64,000 nucleotides of DNA from Roseibium salinum (GTDB taxonomy: Bacteria; Pseudomonadota; Alphaproteobacteria; Rhizobiales; Stappiaceae): the NCBI RefSeq assembly GCF_026240905.1, contig NZ_JAPEVI010000003.1, positions 1,860,001-1,924,000 on the forward strand. Reading direction: 5' to 3'. This document shows, piece after piece, positions 20,540 through 30,400 of the stretch. Position numbers and translations under genes: made by a program. Position 1 is the stretch's first letter. Each line of letters begins with the position of its first letter. The notes beneath the pieces are model-generated. The model was not told the origin of the DNA, searched no databases, and saw only the letters and a program-made list of their open reading frames with translations.

Positions 20540-20818
20540 CTCGGTTTCCTCTTGGATCAATCTTGCGGTTTCCCGGCTAGAACGTTAGCGGTTTTCGACG
20601 GAGGCGCAACATACTCATCTGCCGCAAAAGGAGCAATGCTCCCCAGGTGTTTCAGGCCCTGCGTGGCAACTTTTCTTCGCTGCCATGCGCCTTTTCGGCG
20701 ACACTCTCCCGCTGCCTCACAACCACATGGCGAGGAACAGGCAACGTCTTTGTCCTGTCCGGCGGCACCTGATACGGGTTACCGTTGTTCAGGAGCTCCA
20801 AAACAGCGGGAGAAATTC

Positions 20819-21733
20819 ATGACATCTGCGCCCGAACATGCGCTGCCGAGCCGTGCCGCAAGGAGGCAATTCACCTGGCAGAGCCCCGACGGCCTGACGC
20901 TCGCCGGGTGTGAGTGGTCTCCGCAGCAAGGCGGTGCAACTCGGACTGCGTCCGCCATACCGGTTCTTTGTCTGCCCGGCCTGTCGAGAAACACCCGCGA
21001 TTTTCATGACGTCGCCGCATATCTGCAGTCAGCCGGCCATCATGTGGTGGCGCTCGACTATCGCGGCAGGGGCAGAAGCGATTGGGACCCGGACTGGCGG
21101 AACTATACGCTCGCAGTCGAGGCAGCCGACATAGACGCGGCGATAGCCCATCTCGACCTGCAGCGCTTTGCGGTCCTCGGAACCTCCAGAGGCGGCCTCC
21201 ATGCCCTCGCCATGGCGGATCGGTATCCGGCCGACAGGATGGCGGCCGTGATTCTCAACGACATCGGCCCTCAAGTTGAAATGGAAGGCCTTCGCCGGAT
21301 CGCGGGTACACTCGGGCAACAGATGACATATGGCTCCCGTGAGGATCTGGCGGCGATCCTGCGACAGTTTCTAGGCCCCCAGTTTCCGGCATTCGGAATG
21401 GAGGACTGGCTGAAGCTTGCCGGACAACTTGCAAGCGAAGAGGACGGCCGGTTTGTCATGGACTACGATCCGGCACTGGCCAATCAGTTGGCAGGCCTGG
21501 ACGACGCTGCGCCTCTCCCGGACCTTTGGCATCTGTACGAAAAGCTGAGCGACCGTCCCCTTCTGGTCATTCGCGGCGAGCACTCCGACATTCTCAGCAG
21601 CGACACCTGCCGGCGCATGCTGGAATTCCATCCGGCGGCAAGTCTGGAAACCATAGGGGGCCAGGGACATGCTCCCGTCTTGTGGGTCCGAGAAGCCCAT
21701 GAAAACATTGCGCTTTTTCTCAGAGGCCTCTGA
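20819..21733 (+). CDS. Alpha/beta-fold hydrolase
   Basis: A 304-residue single-domain hydrolase. The nucleophile elbow is GTSRGG (Ser near residue 121), the oxyanion region is CLPGLSRNTRDFH, and DYRGRGRSDWDPDW follows. The acid and His of the triad are likely in GEHSDIL and GQGHAPVL. The start at 20819 is set by GGGAGA (20808-20813). The open frame running upstream to 20552 is noise. The substrate is unknown. It is divergent from dapA and ends at a two-way terminator shared with the first porin. Confidence 0.85.
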   Translation: MTSAPEHALPSRAARRQFTWQSPDGLTLAGCEWSPQQGGATRTASAIPVLCLPGLSRNTRDFHDVAAYLQSAGHHVVALDYRGRGRSDWDPDWRNYTLAVEAADIDAAIAHLDLQRFAVLGTSRGGLHALAMADRYPADRMAAVILNDIGPQVEMEGLRRIAGTLGQQMTYGSREDLAAILRQFLGPQFPAFGMEDWLKLAGQLASEEDGRFVMDYDPALANQLAGLDDAAPLPDLWHLYEKLSDRPLLVIRGEHSDILSSDTCRRMLEFHPAASLETIGGQGHAPVLWVREAHENIALFLRGL

Positions 21734-21771
21734 GCAGGCGCAAGAAAGGGCAAGTCCCTGAAGACAAAAGA

Positions 21772-21797
21772 AAAACCCGGCGTTTCCGCCGGGTTTT
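21772..21797. terminator. Bidirectional rho-independent terminator
   Basis: An 11-bp perfect stem (21772-21782 and 21787-21797, arm AAAACCCGGCG) closes a 4-base loop. T residues follow on the plus strand, and on the minus strand the stem is followed by TTTTTCTTTTG. It lies between the convergent hydrolase and porin genes. Confidence 0.88.
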
Positions 21798-21823
21798 CCC
21801 ATCAAACCTCGTAAGAGGGATGA

Positions 21824-22984
21824 TTAGAAGGTGCGCTGCAGACGAACACCGAAGAGGAGTTCGTCAACGTCGTCGCCGCCATCAGCCTGAGTGTTGGCAT
21901 AACCAACGTCAGCACCGAGTTCGAAACCGGAGACCGGCTCCCACTTGACGGAACCGTCGATTGCGTAACGGTTGAAGTCAGTGTTGCCAGTAGCCTGGTC
22001 AACATCCATGTAAGAGCCGTCGAGTGCGAGGCCGATCGTGGAAGTTGCCTGGATGTAGGCACCAGCAGACAGGGAGTAACCGGTAGACGTGTCGTCGCCG
22101 ACATAATCGGAAACGGTGATGCCGCCTTCGGTGTCGCCTGCACCGATGTACGCCAGAGCGCCATCAGCATAGAAGCCCTGGAAGAAGATGTTGGAGCCCG
22201 GAGTGACCATCGGAATGTTGACGACGACGCCACCACCGATTGCCCAGCCCATGTTGTCTTCACCGCCGGTAGCGTTGTTGTTGGCAACGTCCGGGTACAC
22301 CTGGTGCAGAGCACCGGAGAGCTGTGCGGAACCCCAACCCTGGGAAACGCCGAGAGCAGCAACAACGTCCGGAGCGCGCGAACCGCCGTAGGCACCGACC
22401 TGACGTGCAGTGCGGTCTTCCAGAGCGATGGTAGCGGAGAAGCCGTTACCGAAAGCTGCGGTGTAAGCGATCTGGTTCAGAGTGGTATCCGACCAGTCAC
22501 GACCGACAACACCCATGAAGGCCTGACCGGTGAAGATGTCGAAGTTGGAACCCAGACGACCGGCCGTCAGACCGCCCCACTGGATGTAGGCGTTGTCCAT
22601 GGCGAAGCCGGAGTTGCTGGCATCGTCGGTACCGTTGGAAACGGAGTCGCCGTACATGGAAACGAATGCACGCAGCGTACCGAATTCGGTGGCGGTGCGG
22701 GCATCGAGGTAGAGGTAGCCACGAGCCAGCCAGGAATAGCCGTCTGCGTCACGGTCGCCCCAGTTGCCGCCGTCCAGAACGTTGTTGACAACGAACTGGG
22801 TACGGACACGGCCGCCGACGCGCAGGCAGGTTTCGGTGCCCGGGATGTAGTAGAAGCGTGCGCCGTAAGCATCGCAAACGCGAACGTAGTCAACCGGCTC
22901 CGGAGCAACCGGAAGATCGGCTGCCTGAGCAGTGGTAGCAGCGGCTGCAGCAGCAGCGCCGAGCATCAAGCTCTTGAGTTTCAT
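21824..22984 (-). CDS. Porin, Porin_2 family (copy 1)
   Basis: A 386-residue outer-membrane beta-barrel of the alphaproteobacterial Porin_2 family. The signal peptide MKLKSLMLGAAAAAAATTAQA ends before ADLPVAPEPVDYVRVCDAYG. The family N-terminus with two Cys residues (VRVCDAYG, ETCLRVGGRVR) follows, and the chain ends in the outer-membrane C-terminal Phe (LQRTF). The start at 22984 has GGAGGT 5 bases upstream. Only three residues differ from copy 2 (Tyr/Phe, Ala/Val, Thr/Val in this/other order), so one is a very recent duplicate or the pair is being homogenised. Confidence 0.95.
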   Translation of the reverse strand: MKLKSLMLGAAAAAAATTAQAADLPVAPEPVDYVRVCDAYGARFYYIPGTETCLRVGGRVRTQFVVNNVLDGGNWGDRDADGYSWLARGYLYLDARTATEFGTLRAFVSMYGDSVSNGTDDASNSGFAMDNAYIQWGGLTAGRLGSNFDIFTGQAFMGVVGRDWSDTTLNQIAYTAAFGNGFSATIALEDRTARQVGAYGGSRAPDVVAALGVSQGWGSAQLSGALHQVYPDVANNNATGGEDNMGWAIGGGVVVNIPMVTPGSNIFFQGFYADGALAYIGAGDTEGGITVSDYVGDDTSTGYSLSAGAYIQATSTIGLALDGSYMDVDQATGNTDFNRYAIDGSVKWEPVSGFELGADVGYANTQADGGDDVDELLFGVRLQRTF

Positions 22985-23355
22985 TTCTGACCTCCAATCA
23001 GTCATATCAATTGGTACTAAAACAGAAGCACCATATGTCCCCGCGAAATATTTCTGTGTTTGCCACCGACCGGAGGTTGGACGTCCGAGGCATGCAAACC
23101 AGTGCGGCCCGAAGCCGCTCGCAGGAATGACCATACGCATCCGCCATCCCGGTTCAACATCGAATGCGCCCGGCTGCTACCGCCGGGGCTGTTTTCAAAA
23201 ACCGGTGTGGCACGAATGTCACAAAAGCAGGCCGGAAATTTAGAAACTGTTAGGAATTAGAGGCAGAAGAGGCGTCTCGTGCGCGCTCCGGGTGCTCTGG
23301 CGCGACCTGAATCGCACCTCTTAATGCTTTTCCGAATGAGAATCAGAAAAGGGGA

Positions 23356-23385
23356 CGGCCCGGCAGATTGGAGCCTGCCGGGCCG
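23356..23385 (-). terminator. Terminator after porin copy 2
   Basis: An 11-bp perfect stem (23356-23366 and 23375-23385, arm CGGCCCGGCAG) is followed on the minus strand by TCCCCTTTTC. It lies 50 bases after the copy 2 stop. The rest of the spacer 22985-23434 holds the promoter region of copy 1, with no clear -35/-10 pair and no gene. Confidence 0.7.
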
Positions 23386-23434
23386 CATGACTGACTGGAG
23401 TTCAGATCACAGTCAGGATCTAATCATCAGTTGA

Positions 23435-24595
23435 TTAGAAGGTCCGCTGCAGACGAACACCGAAGAGGAGCTCGTCAACGTCGTCGCCGCCATCAGCCTG
23501 AGTGTTGGCATAACCAACGTCAGCACCGAGTTCGAAACCGGAGACCGGCTCCCACTTGACGGAACCGTCGATTGCGTAACGGTTGAAGTCAGTGTTGCCA
23601 GTAGCCTGGTCAACATCCATGTAAGAGCCGTCGAGTGCGAGGCCGATCGTGGAAGTTGCCTGGATGTAGGCACCAGCAGACAGGGAGTAACCGGTAGACG
23701 TGTCGTCGCCGACATAATCGGAAACGGTGATGCCGCCTTCGGTGTCGCCTGCACCGATGTACGCCAGAGCGCCATCAGCATAGAAGCCCTGGAAGAAGAT
23801 GTTGGAGCCCGGAGTGACCATCGGAATGTTGACGACGACGCCACCACCGATTGCCCAGCCCATGTTGTCTTCACCGCCGGTAGCGTTGTTGTTGGCAACG
23901 TCCGGGTACACCTGGTGCAGAGCACCGGAGAGCTGTGCGGAACCCCAACCCTGGGAAACGCCGAGAGCAGCAACAACGTCCGGAGCGCGCGAACCGCCGT
24001 AGGCACCGACCTGACGTGCAGTGCGGTCTTCCAGAGCGATGGTAGCGGAGAAGCCGTTACCGAAAGCTGCGGTGTAAGCGATCTGGTTCAAAACCGTATC
24101 CGACCAGTCACGGCCGACGACACCCATGAACACCTGACCGGTGAAGATGTCGAAGTTGGAACCCAGACGACCGGCCGTCAGACCGCCCCACTGGATGTAG
24201 GCGTTGTCCATGGCGAAGCCGGAGTTGCTGGCATCGTCGGTACCGTTGGAAACGGAGTCGCCGTACATGGAAACGAATGCACGCAGCGTGCCGAATTCGG
24301 TGGCGGTGCGGGCATCGAGGAAGAGGTAGCCACGAGCCAGCCAGGAATAGCCGTCTGCGTCACGGTCGCCCCAGTTGCCGCCGTCCAGAACGTTGTTGAC
24401 AACGAACTGGGTACGGACACGTCCGCCGACGCGCAGGCAGGTTTCGGTGCCCGGGATGTAGTAGAAGCGTGCGCCGTAAGCATCGCAAACGCGAACGTAG
24501 TCAACCGGCTCCGGAGCAACCGGAAGGTCGGCTGCCTGAGCAGTGGTAGCAGCGGCTGCAGCAGCAGCGCCGAGCATCAAGCTCTTGAGTTTCAT
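23435..24595 (-). CDS. Porin, Porin_2 family (copy 2)
   Basis: A 386-residue outer-membrane porin with the same signal peptide, Cys pair and terminal Phe as copy 1. The differences seen are GYLFLDART (Tyr in copy 1), TGQVFMGVV (Ala in copy 1) and DTVLNQ (Thr in copy 1). The start at 24595 has GGAGGT upstream. The AT-rich 684-base stretch upstream probably carries its promoter. Strong, separately regulated expression of one porin from two promoters is a plausible reason for the pair, but this is inference. Confidence 0.95.
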   Translation of the reverse strand: MKLKSLMLGAAAAAAATTAQAADLPVAPEPVDYVRVCDAYGARFYYIPGTETCLRVGGRVRTQFVVNNVLDGGNWGDRDADGYSWLARGYLFLDARTATEFGTLRAFVSMYGDSVSNGTDDASNSGFAMDNAYIQWGGLTAGRLGSNFDIFTGQVFMGVVGRDWSDTVLNQIAYTAAFGNGFSATIALEDRTARQVGAYGGSRAPDVVAALGVSQGWGSAQLSGALHQVYPDVANNNATGGEDNMGWAIGGGVVVNIPMVTPGSNIFFQGFYADGALAYIGAGDTEGGITVSDYVGDDTSTGYSLSAGAYIQATSTIGLALDGSYMDVDQATGNTDFNRYAIDGSVKWEPVSGFELGADVGYANTQADGGDDVDELLFGVRLQRTF

Positions 24596-25279
24596 TATGA
24601 CCTCCAAAGTCAATTTCTGTTGGAACCTGCTTGGCCCGATCGAGCCCTGCGGGTTCCGTCCCCGCGATTTTGTAGAAAAACGATCCAAAAAGAATTTCCG
24701 GGAACCGTTTTTACTGGCGATTACTCGCCGTCGCACAACTTAAGAACCAAACTTGGGACTCACCATCAAGCCCAAATCGCCTGTTGGAGGCACTGCCAGG
24801 CGACGGTGTGCCTTTCCTGCAACATACTGATTTTCAATATTAATTAATGACGTTTGGTAATTTTCCTTCGCTCGACACGGTATCTGTGAAATAAAAATGC
24901 ACGTTACCGCTTACCATCTACCACTACGTAATATTGGAAATATCACTAGTCTATTTACCAAAACTTTTTGATTGGGTTGCGTGTAAGAAAATATTTTTTG
25001 GACAAATGAATCTTGCTCACATTATTTCGTGAGTATAATTATCATTTTTATTTCCAACAGTCACGAATGTTTACTTTGTGGGACAAATTGCGCGTATCGC
25101 GGGCTTCTTCCCTTAGGGCTTCAACCCGGCCAACTGTGAACGCCGTGATCTGGGGGCGTCAGGGACAGTCTATCTGGAACCGGCGTGGGAAAAGCCGGCT
25201 TTCGGTCGCAGCAAGCGCCGGAGATTCGTATCGACGAGGCATGGCGTGCCCGATTTCATCCCCATGTGGGGTGCCGACG
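24596..25279. other. AT-rich intergenic region upstream of porin copy 2
   Basis: This 684-base stretch separates pbpC from porin copy 2. About 24820-25080 is strikingly AT-rich (for example AATATTAATTAATGA, AAAATATTTTTTGG) compared with the GC-rich genes around it. No reading frame with family features was found. It probably contains the porin promoter and upstream activating sequences. It could also be a remnant of foreign DNA, but no repeat or integrase supports that. Confidence 0.5.
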
Positions 25280-27410
25280 CTATCGAAGCAAGACCGTCAC
25301 TCTCGCGCTTGCGCCATGCGCATCCAGGATCGTCACACTGGCGAGATCCGGGAGCTTCCGGCTGCCAGATCAATTGCCGTCTCAGCGCCTTTTCCGGAAG
25401 TGGTGCGCCGTTGACGAGAATGGAAAAAGGCCCTGCACCACCCTTCAGCTTGACGACGAGCGGCTGCGGCTTGGCGCTCTCCTGCCCGGTCGAGGCAAAA
25501 CCCAGGTCCAGCTCCGCGCCGTTGGGCGGATAGGAAATCTGCAGCCCTTCACCCGGTCCGGCCATATCGCGCCGTTCCGGCAGACGGGCATAGCGCAGCG
25601 GTGCCGGCACAGACACGTTTGCGCCGAGAAGGGCTTCCGGCGGGGCGTCCGGCAGCGGCACCCTGCCCGGGCCCAGCTTTTGGAAAACTTCGAAAAGGAC
25701 CGGGACCGCCGCACTTGCCCCCGTTTCACCCGGGACGGGGGTTCCGTCGGGGCGGCCCAGCCAGACAGAGACGACATAGCGCCCGTCATACCCGACGGCC
25801 CAGGCATCGCGATAGCCGTAGGCGGTGCCGGTCTTGTAGGCGATATGGGAGGTCTCGTCCCCCTGCGACTGGGGAAGGCCGGTCAGGATGTCGCTTACCA
25901 GCCAGGCGGCCTTCGGGGACAGGACGTTTCCCGGATGCCCGGCCGTTCCGGCAACATCACAGTCGAGACGGCAGGCCGACAGGGAGATTGGCTCCCCGCC
26001 CCGTGCCAGTGCAGCGTATAGCTGCGTCAGGTCCCCAAGCGACAGGCCCAGTCCTCCGAGGCTGATGGCCAGTCCCGGCGCTGCGCCGTCCTCCAGAACA
26101 GGGCGGACACCGGCCCGCTTCAGACGTGCTATCAGCCGTGCCGGGCCTACGGCTTCCAGCAATTGCACCGCAGGCGTGTTCAAGGACAGTTGCAAGGCCT
26201 CGCGGAGCGTCACGGTTCCCTGATAGGCCTGATCGAAATTCGTGGGCTGATAGCCACCGATATCCGTCGGCCGGTCGACGATGAAACTGCCCGGCAGGCC
26301 GATTCCCTCCTCGAATGCCAATCCGTATATGAACGGTTTCAGCGTCGAGCCGGGGGAGCGGATGGCGCGGGTCATGTCGACATGCCCCTGACGGCCGTTG
26401 TCCAGAAGATCCGGAGCACCGATCCTTGCCAGGATTTCGCCGCTCTGATGATCGGCGACCATGATCGCCATCGAGACGGGGCTCGGACGAGAGCCGATCT
26501 TCTGGCGGGCCAGCTTCTCGAGCGCCGACTGCAGGTCGCGGTCCAAAGTCAGGCGGTGCACGGGCTTCGAGGGAGCGCTGATGCGCGCATGGCGGCTTTC
26601 ATGGGGCGCCAGGAACGGCATCGCGTGCCGGCTTGCGCGAACGGGTTCGGCGGCCGCCGACTGCGCCTCTTCCTCGGTCAGAACGCCGGCGGCGGCGGCG
26701 CGGGCCAGCACGCGGTCGCGGGCCCGACGGATTTCCGCGGGGAAACGGTCGGGGCGACGGGATTCCGGACTTTGCGGCAGGGCGACCAGCAGGGCGGCCT
26801 CGGCCGGTGTCAGGCGCCCGGGTTCCTTGCCGAACCAGGTCAGGCTCGCAGCCCGCACGCCTTCCAGGTTGCCGCCGAACGGCGCCCGCAGCGCGTATAT
26901 TCTCAGGATGTCCTCTTTTGAAAAGGATCGCTCCAGCTGGACGGCTTTCAGAACCTGTTCGTATTTGCGTTTCAGCGTCCTTGTCGGTTTTTCGTCCAGG
27001 AGCCTTGCCACCTGCATGGTCAGCGTCGAGCCGCCGGAGACGATTCGTCCCGAACGTGCGCTCTGCACCGCCGACCGGACTAAGGCGCGCAGATCCACCC
27101 CGCCGTGAGCGAAAAACCGCTTATCCTCGAAGGCGAGCAGCATCTTGACGTAAAGCGGGTCGATTTCGCCAAGGCCGACCGGCAGGCGCCACTTGTCGTC
27201 GTCGCTGGTGAATGCCCGCAGGAGCCTGTCCTTGCGGTCGAGCACCACCACCGAGAGCGGCAGGTCCGCAATCTGCGGCAAGGGAGGCAGGGTTGCGTAA
27301 TCGTGCCGGACTTTCAGCACGGCGCACCCGCCAAGCACGGCAAGTGCGAGCCCGGCAGCGGTCGCCCACTGCCGGTACAGACGCCAGCTGTTGCGCTGCC
27401 GTGCTCTCAT
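25280..27410 (-). CDS. pbpC: Penicillin-binding protein 1C, C-terminus frameshifted as read
   Basis: A bifunctional peptidoglycan synthase anchored by one N-terminal helix. The glycosyltransferase domain has the catalytic Glu in AFEDKRFFAHGGVD and GGSTLTMQVARLL. The transpeptidase domain has Ser in SPGSTLKPF and KTGTAYG. The C-terminal PbpC domain runs to WQPEAPG. As written, the frame then turns into unrelated sequence ending at 25170. Dropping one base near 25346 instead gives LASVTILDAHGASARVTVLLR and a stop at 25280-25282, the expected end (709 residues). It is 20 bases downstream of the alpha-2-macroglobulin gene, a conserved pairing. Confidence 0.88.
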
Positions 27411-27430
27411 TGCATTGCCCTACCTGTGCC

Positions 27431-30400
27431 TTACCGCGTCGGCCCCAGGACGACGAAGCGGCCGGTTTCCGTGATCGCGCGCCGTTCGGGCCGGTACATG
27501 TCTTCCACGGACGCCGGAGGATGGGCGAATTCTCCCGGTGTCGCTGCGCGGGCAAGATAGGCAAAGGTCAGTTCCTTGCCGCCATGCCGGGTCTGGTCGA
27601 CCGCGACTTCGAACCTGTCCGCGTAGAAGGCCGAATGCTCCGGCTGGTCGATCGTCGACAGGAAGGAGAGCCCGCCCAAATCCCCCGAGCGCACTAGGCG
27701 CGGGTTGTCGATGGCAAGGCCCGCCGGGAGACGGTCGACCACCATCAAGCGCCCCGGCTGGTCCGTCAGGGCGCGAACCGTAACGACAACGGCCAGCCGG
27801 GTGTTGACCGGCACGGCCGTCGGGTCGACCGGATTGCCGTCAAGATCGTAGACCGTGCGTTCCACCGCGTAATCATTGCCGCCCGCCGGCTCCGGCGTGG
27901 TGGGCTGCCCGACCACGGAAACCAGTAGATCCGTCGCCTCTCTGCCGTTGTTTTTCACCACGGTAGACGAGCCAGAGATGTCCTCGCCGCTGAAAGACCA
28001 GGCAAGCCGCCCGGCGGTTTCCTCGCCCCGGACGGAGATCCGCGCCTCGCCGGCCGACTCGTTGAGGGCCTGCGCGGCCAGCAACAACCACGCCATGTCC
28101 TGTGTGGAGCGGCTGGATTTCCGGGTCTGTGCCGATTTCAGGAAATCGACCGCCTCGCCCTGCAGGCTGTCGCCCATGGATGCGGACACGACATAGTCGG
28201 TGACAGCCGCGCTGTCGCGCAGCACCGATCCGTAGTCGGGCCGGTATGTCTGCTGCTTCAGGTCCGGAAGGGCGGCCAGGGCAGCCCTGAAGCCGGTTTC
28301 CGCGCGGCTGCGCTCGCCATAGAGCGCCAGCCCGGCCGCCAGCTGGGCCTTTGCCAGCGGGGTCGCGAAGCTCTGCAGCTTGGCGTCGAGATAGTAACGC
28401 AGGTCGCCCATCGAGGCGCGGCCGTTGCGGGCCAGCACGTAGAGCGCATAGGCAATCCCCTCGCCGCCGTCCTGGAAATCGGACGCATAGGCCAGCCGGT
28501 TCTCGAGATTGTCCAGCGCCGTGGTGAAGGCGAGATCCGGAACCTGATAGCCTTTTTCCTTCGCGCGGGTCAGGAAGTCGGTGACATAGGCGTCAAGCCA
28601 GGTGTCGCCGTCGCCGTAGCTGTTCCAAAGACCGAAATCTCCGGAAGAGGACTGGTTGGCCAGCACGCTCGCAATCGCTTTCACGACCCGCTCCCGGATG
28701 GCACTGTCCGACCCGAGACCCGCCGCTTCGGCCACTTCGCTCAAGTAAAGGAGCGGCAGAGCCCGGCTGGTGGTTTGCTCCGTGCAGCCATAGGGATAGC
28801 GATCCAGGGCGGCGAGCAGGCCCGCAATGTCGATGTTGGCAGCACCGCCGGCCGTCAGGGTCACGTCAACGGTGTCGGTGCGCAGTCCGTCGAAACTGTC
28901 CGCGCCGAGCGTGAGACTGTCGCCGGAGGCCAGTTGGAACGAAGACCTGCGGACGACTTCCGGCTGGGTATCCTTGACCTCCAGGCTGAAGCGTTTGACA
29001 TAGACCTTGCCGTCCGGCCCCGTCAGCGAGGCGACGATTTCGCTCGTCACCGGCGCAGCACCCGCGGAAACTGGCAGAAGAACGAGAGACTTCTTGCCCT
29101 GAGCCATGTCAAGCGCACGGGTCAGGCTCGCGGCCCCCTCTTCAAGCGTCAGCCCGTTGCCAGCCGAGACCTCAAGCTCGTAGGCTCCCGCCGCGCCGTC
29201 GACATTGTCGATTTCAAGGGCGAGACGCGACTGGTCGCCGGGCGCAAGGAATGCCGGTGCGCTTGCCGTCATCACAACAGGCGAACGGACTTCCACTTCA
29301 CTGTCGGCATGACCGACACCGTCCTTGGTCCAGGCCACCGCCATGAGTTTCAATGCGCCGTTGAACGCAGGAATGTCGAACGAGACCGTGGCCTCGCCAT
29401 CCGTGCCAACGTCCACCAGACCGGAGAACAGAGCGACCGGCTCCTCATCCGGGGGAGGTGCGTCGAGGCGCATGGCCATGGCGTCGCCGCCCGAGCGAAC
29501 ACGGCCCATCGTGCCGGCCATCCGGTCGATCAGCTGGCCGTAAAGGTCGCGCATATCCGTGCCCAGGCGCCGCTGGCCGAAATACCAGTCATCAGGCTCC
29601 GGCGTCTCGTAGCCGGTCAGGTTCAGGATGCCGACATCGACCGCAGCCACGGTCAGGTAGGCCTGTGTGCCGGGCTCGAGATTGGCGAGTCTGACCGGCA
29701 CCTCAAGGGTCGTTTCCGGCAGGATCCGGGCGGGAGCGGACAGCTCGACCCCGATGACGCGGTCACCCGGGTCGACCTGCAGCCAGGACAGGCCGATTGC
29801 GCGCGACGGCATGCGCTTCTGGTCCAGATCCATCGGGCGATAGAGGCTTGCGGTGATATAGGCTCCTGCGCCCCAGTCATCGCTCACGGGTATCTCGACC
29901 TCGGTTTCCTCGCCGGAAACTTCCACCGTCCGGCTGGCAAGAAGACCTCCGGAGACAACATTCACGACCGCTATCCCCGCCATCTGCGGCTTGAGGCGCA
30001 GTTTTGCCGTGTCTCCCGGCCGGTAACTTGTCTTGTCCAGGCCGACATCAAGATAGTCAGGCGTATCGGAGGATGCGTCCGCCGTGTACCAGCCGGCGTT
30101 GAAAGTCACGCTGGTCGAGGTCTGCACGTCGCCGCTTCCCTCCACGTCGAGCCGGTATTCGCCCCACTCGACAGGCAAGGACAATTGTCCCGGCTGACCC
30201 GCCTTTGTCTCGATCTCGCCGCTGGCGACCCGCTGTGATGTGGTGATGGGCTCAAAGGACCAGCGGCCATCGAGCCGGTACCACTGGTAGCGCCGGTGGA
30301 CCCGCGACAGCGTCCAGCTCAGGCCGAAGGCATCCTGTTCTGCGCCGTCGGCACCAACGACGATGACGGAAAAATCGGCCGGGCCGCCTTCGTCGACGCC

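Larger units (their letters stand above)
21824..24595 (-). repeat. Tandem duplication of a 1.16-kb porin gene
   Basis: The coding regions 21824-22984 and 23435-24595 are direct repeats offset by 1611 bases with near-identical DNA along their whole length. Identity stops at the coding ends: the 450-base spacer and the region upstream of copy 2 are unrelated except for the GGAGGTCA ribosome site. The two genes therefore keep different promoters. Confidence 0.9.

Noticed and set aside
20552..20818. An 89-residue N-terminal extension of the alpha/beta hydrolase.
   Set aside because: It is low-quality sequence in the dapA promoter region. A clear ribosome site supports the start at 20819.
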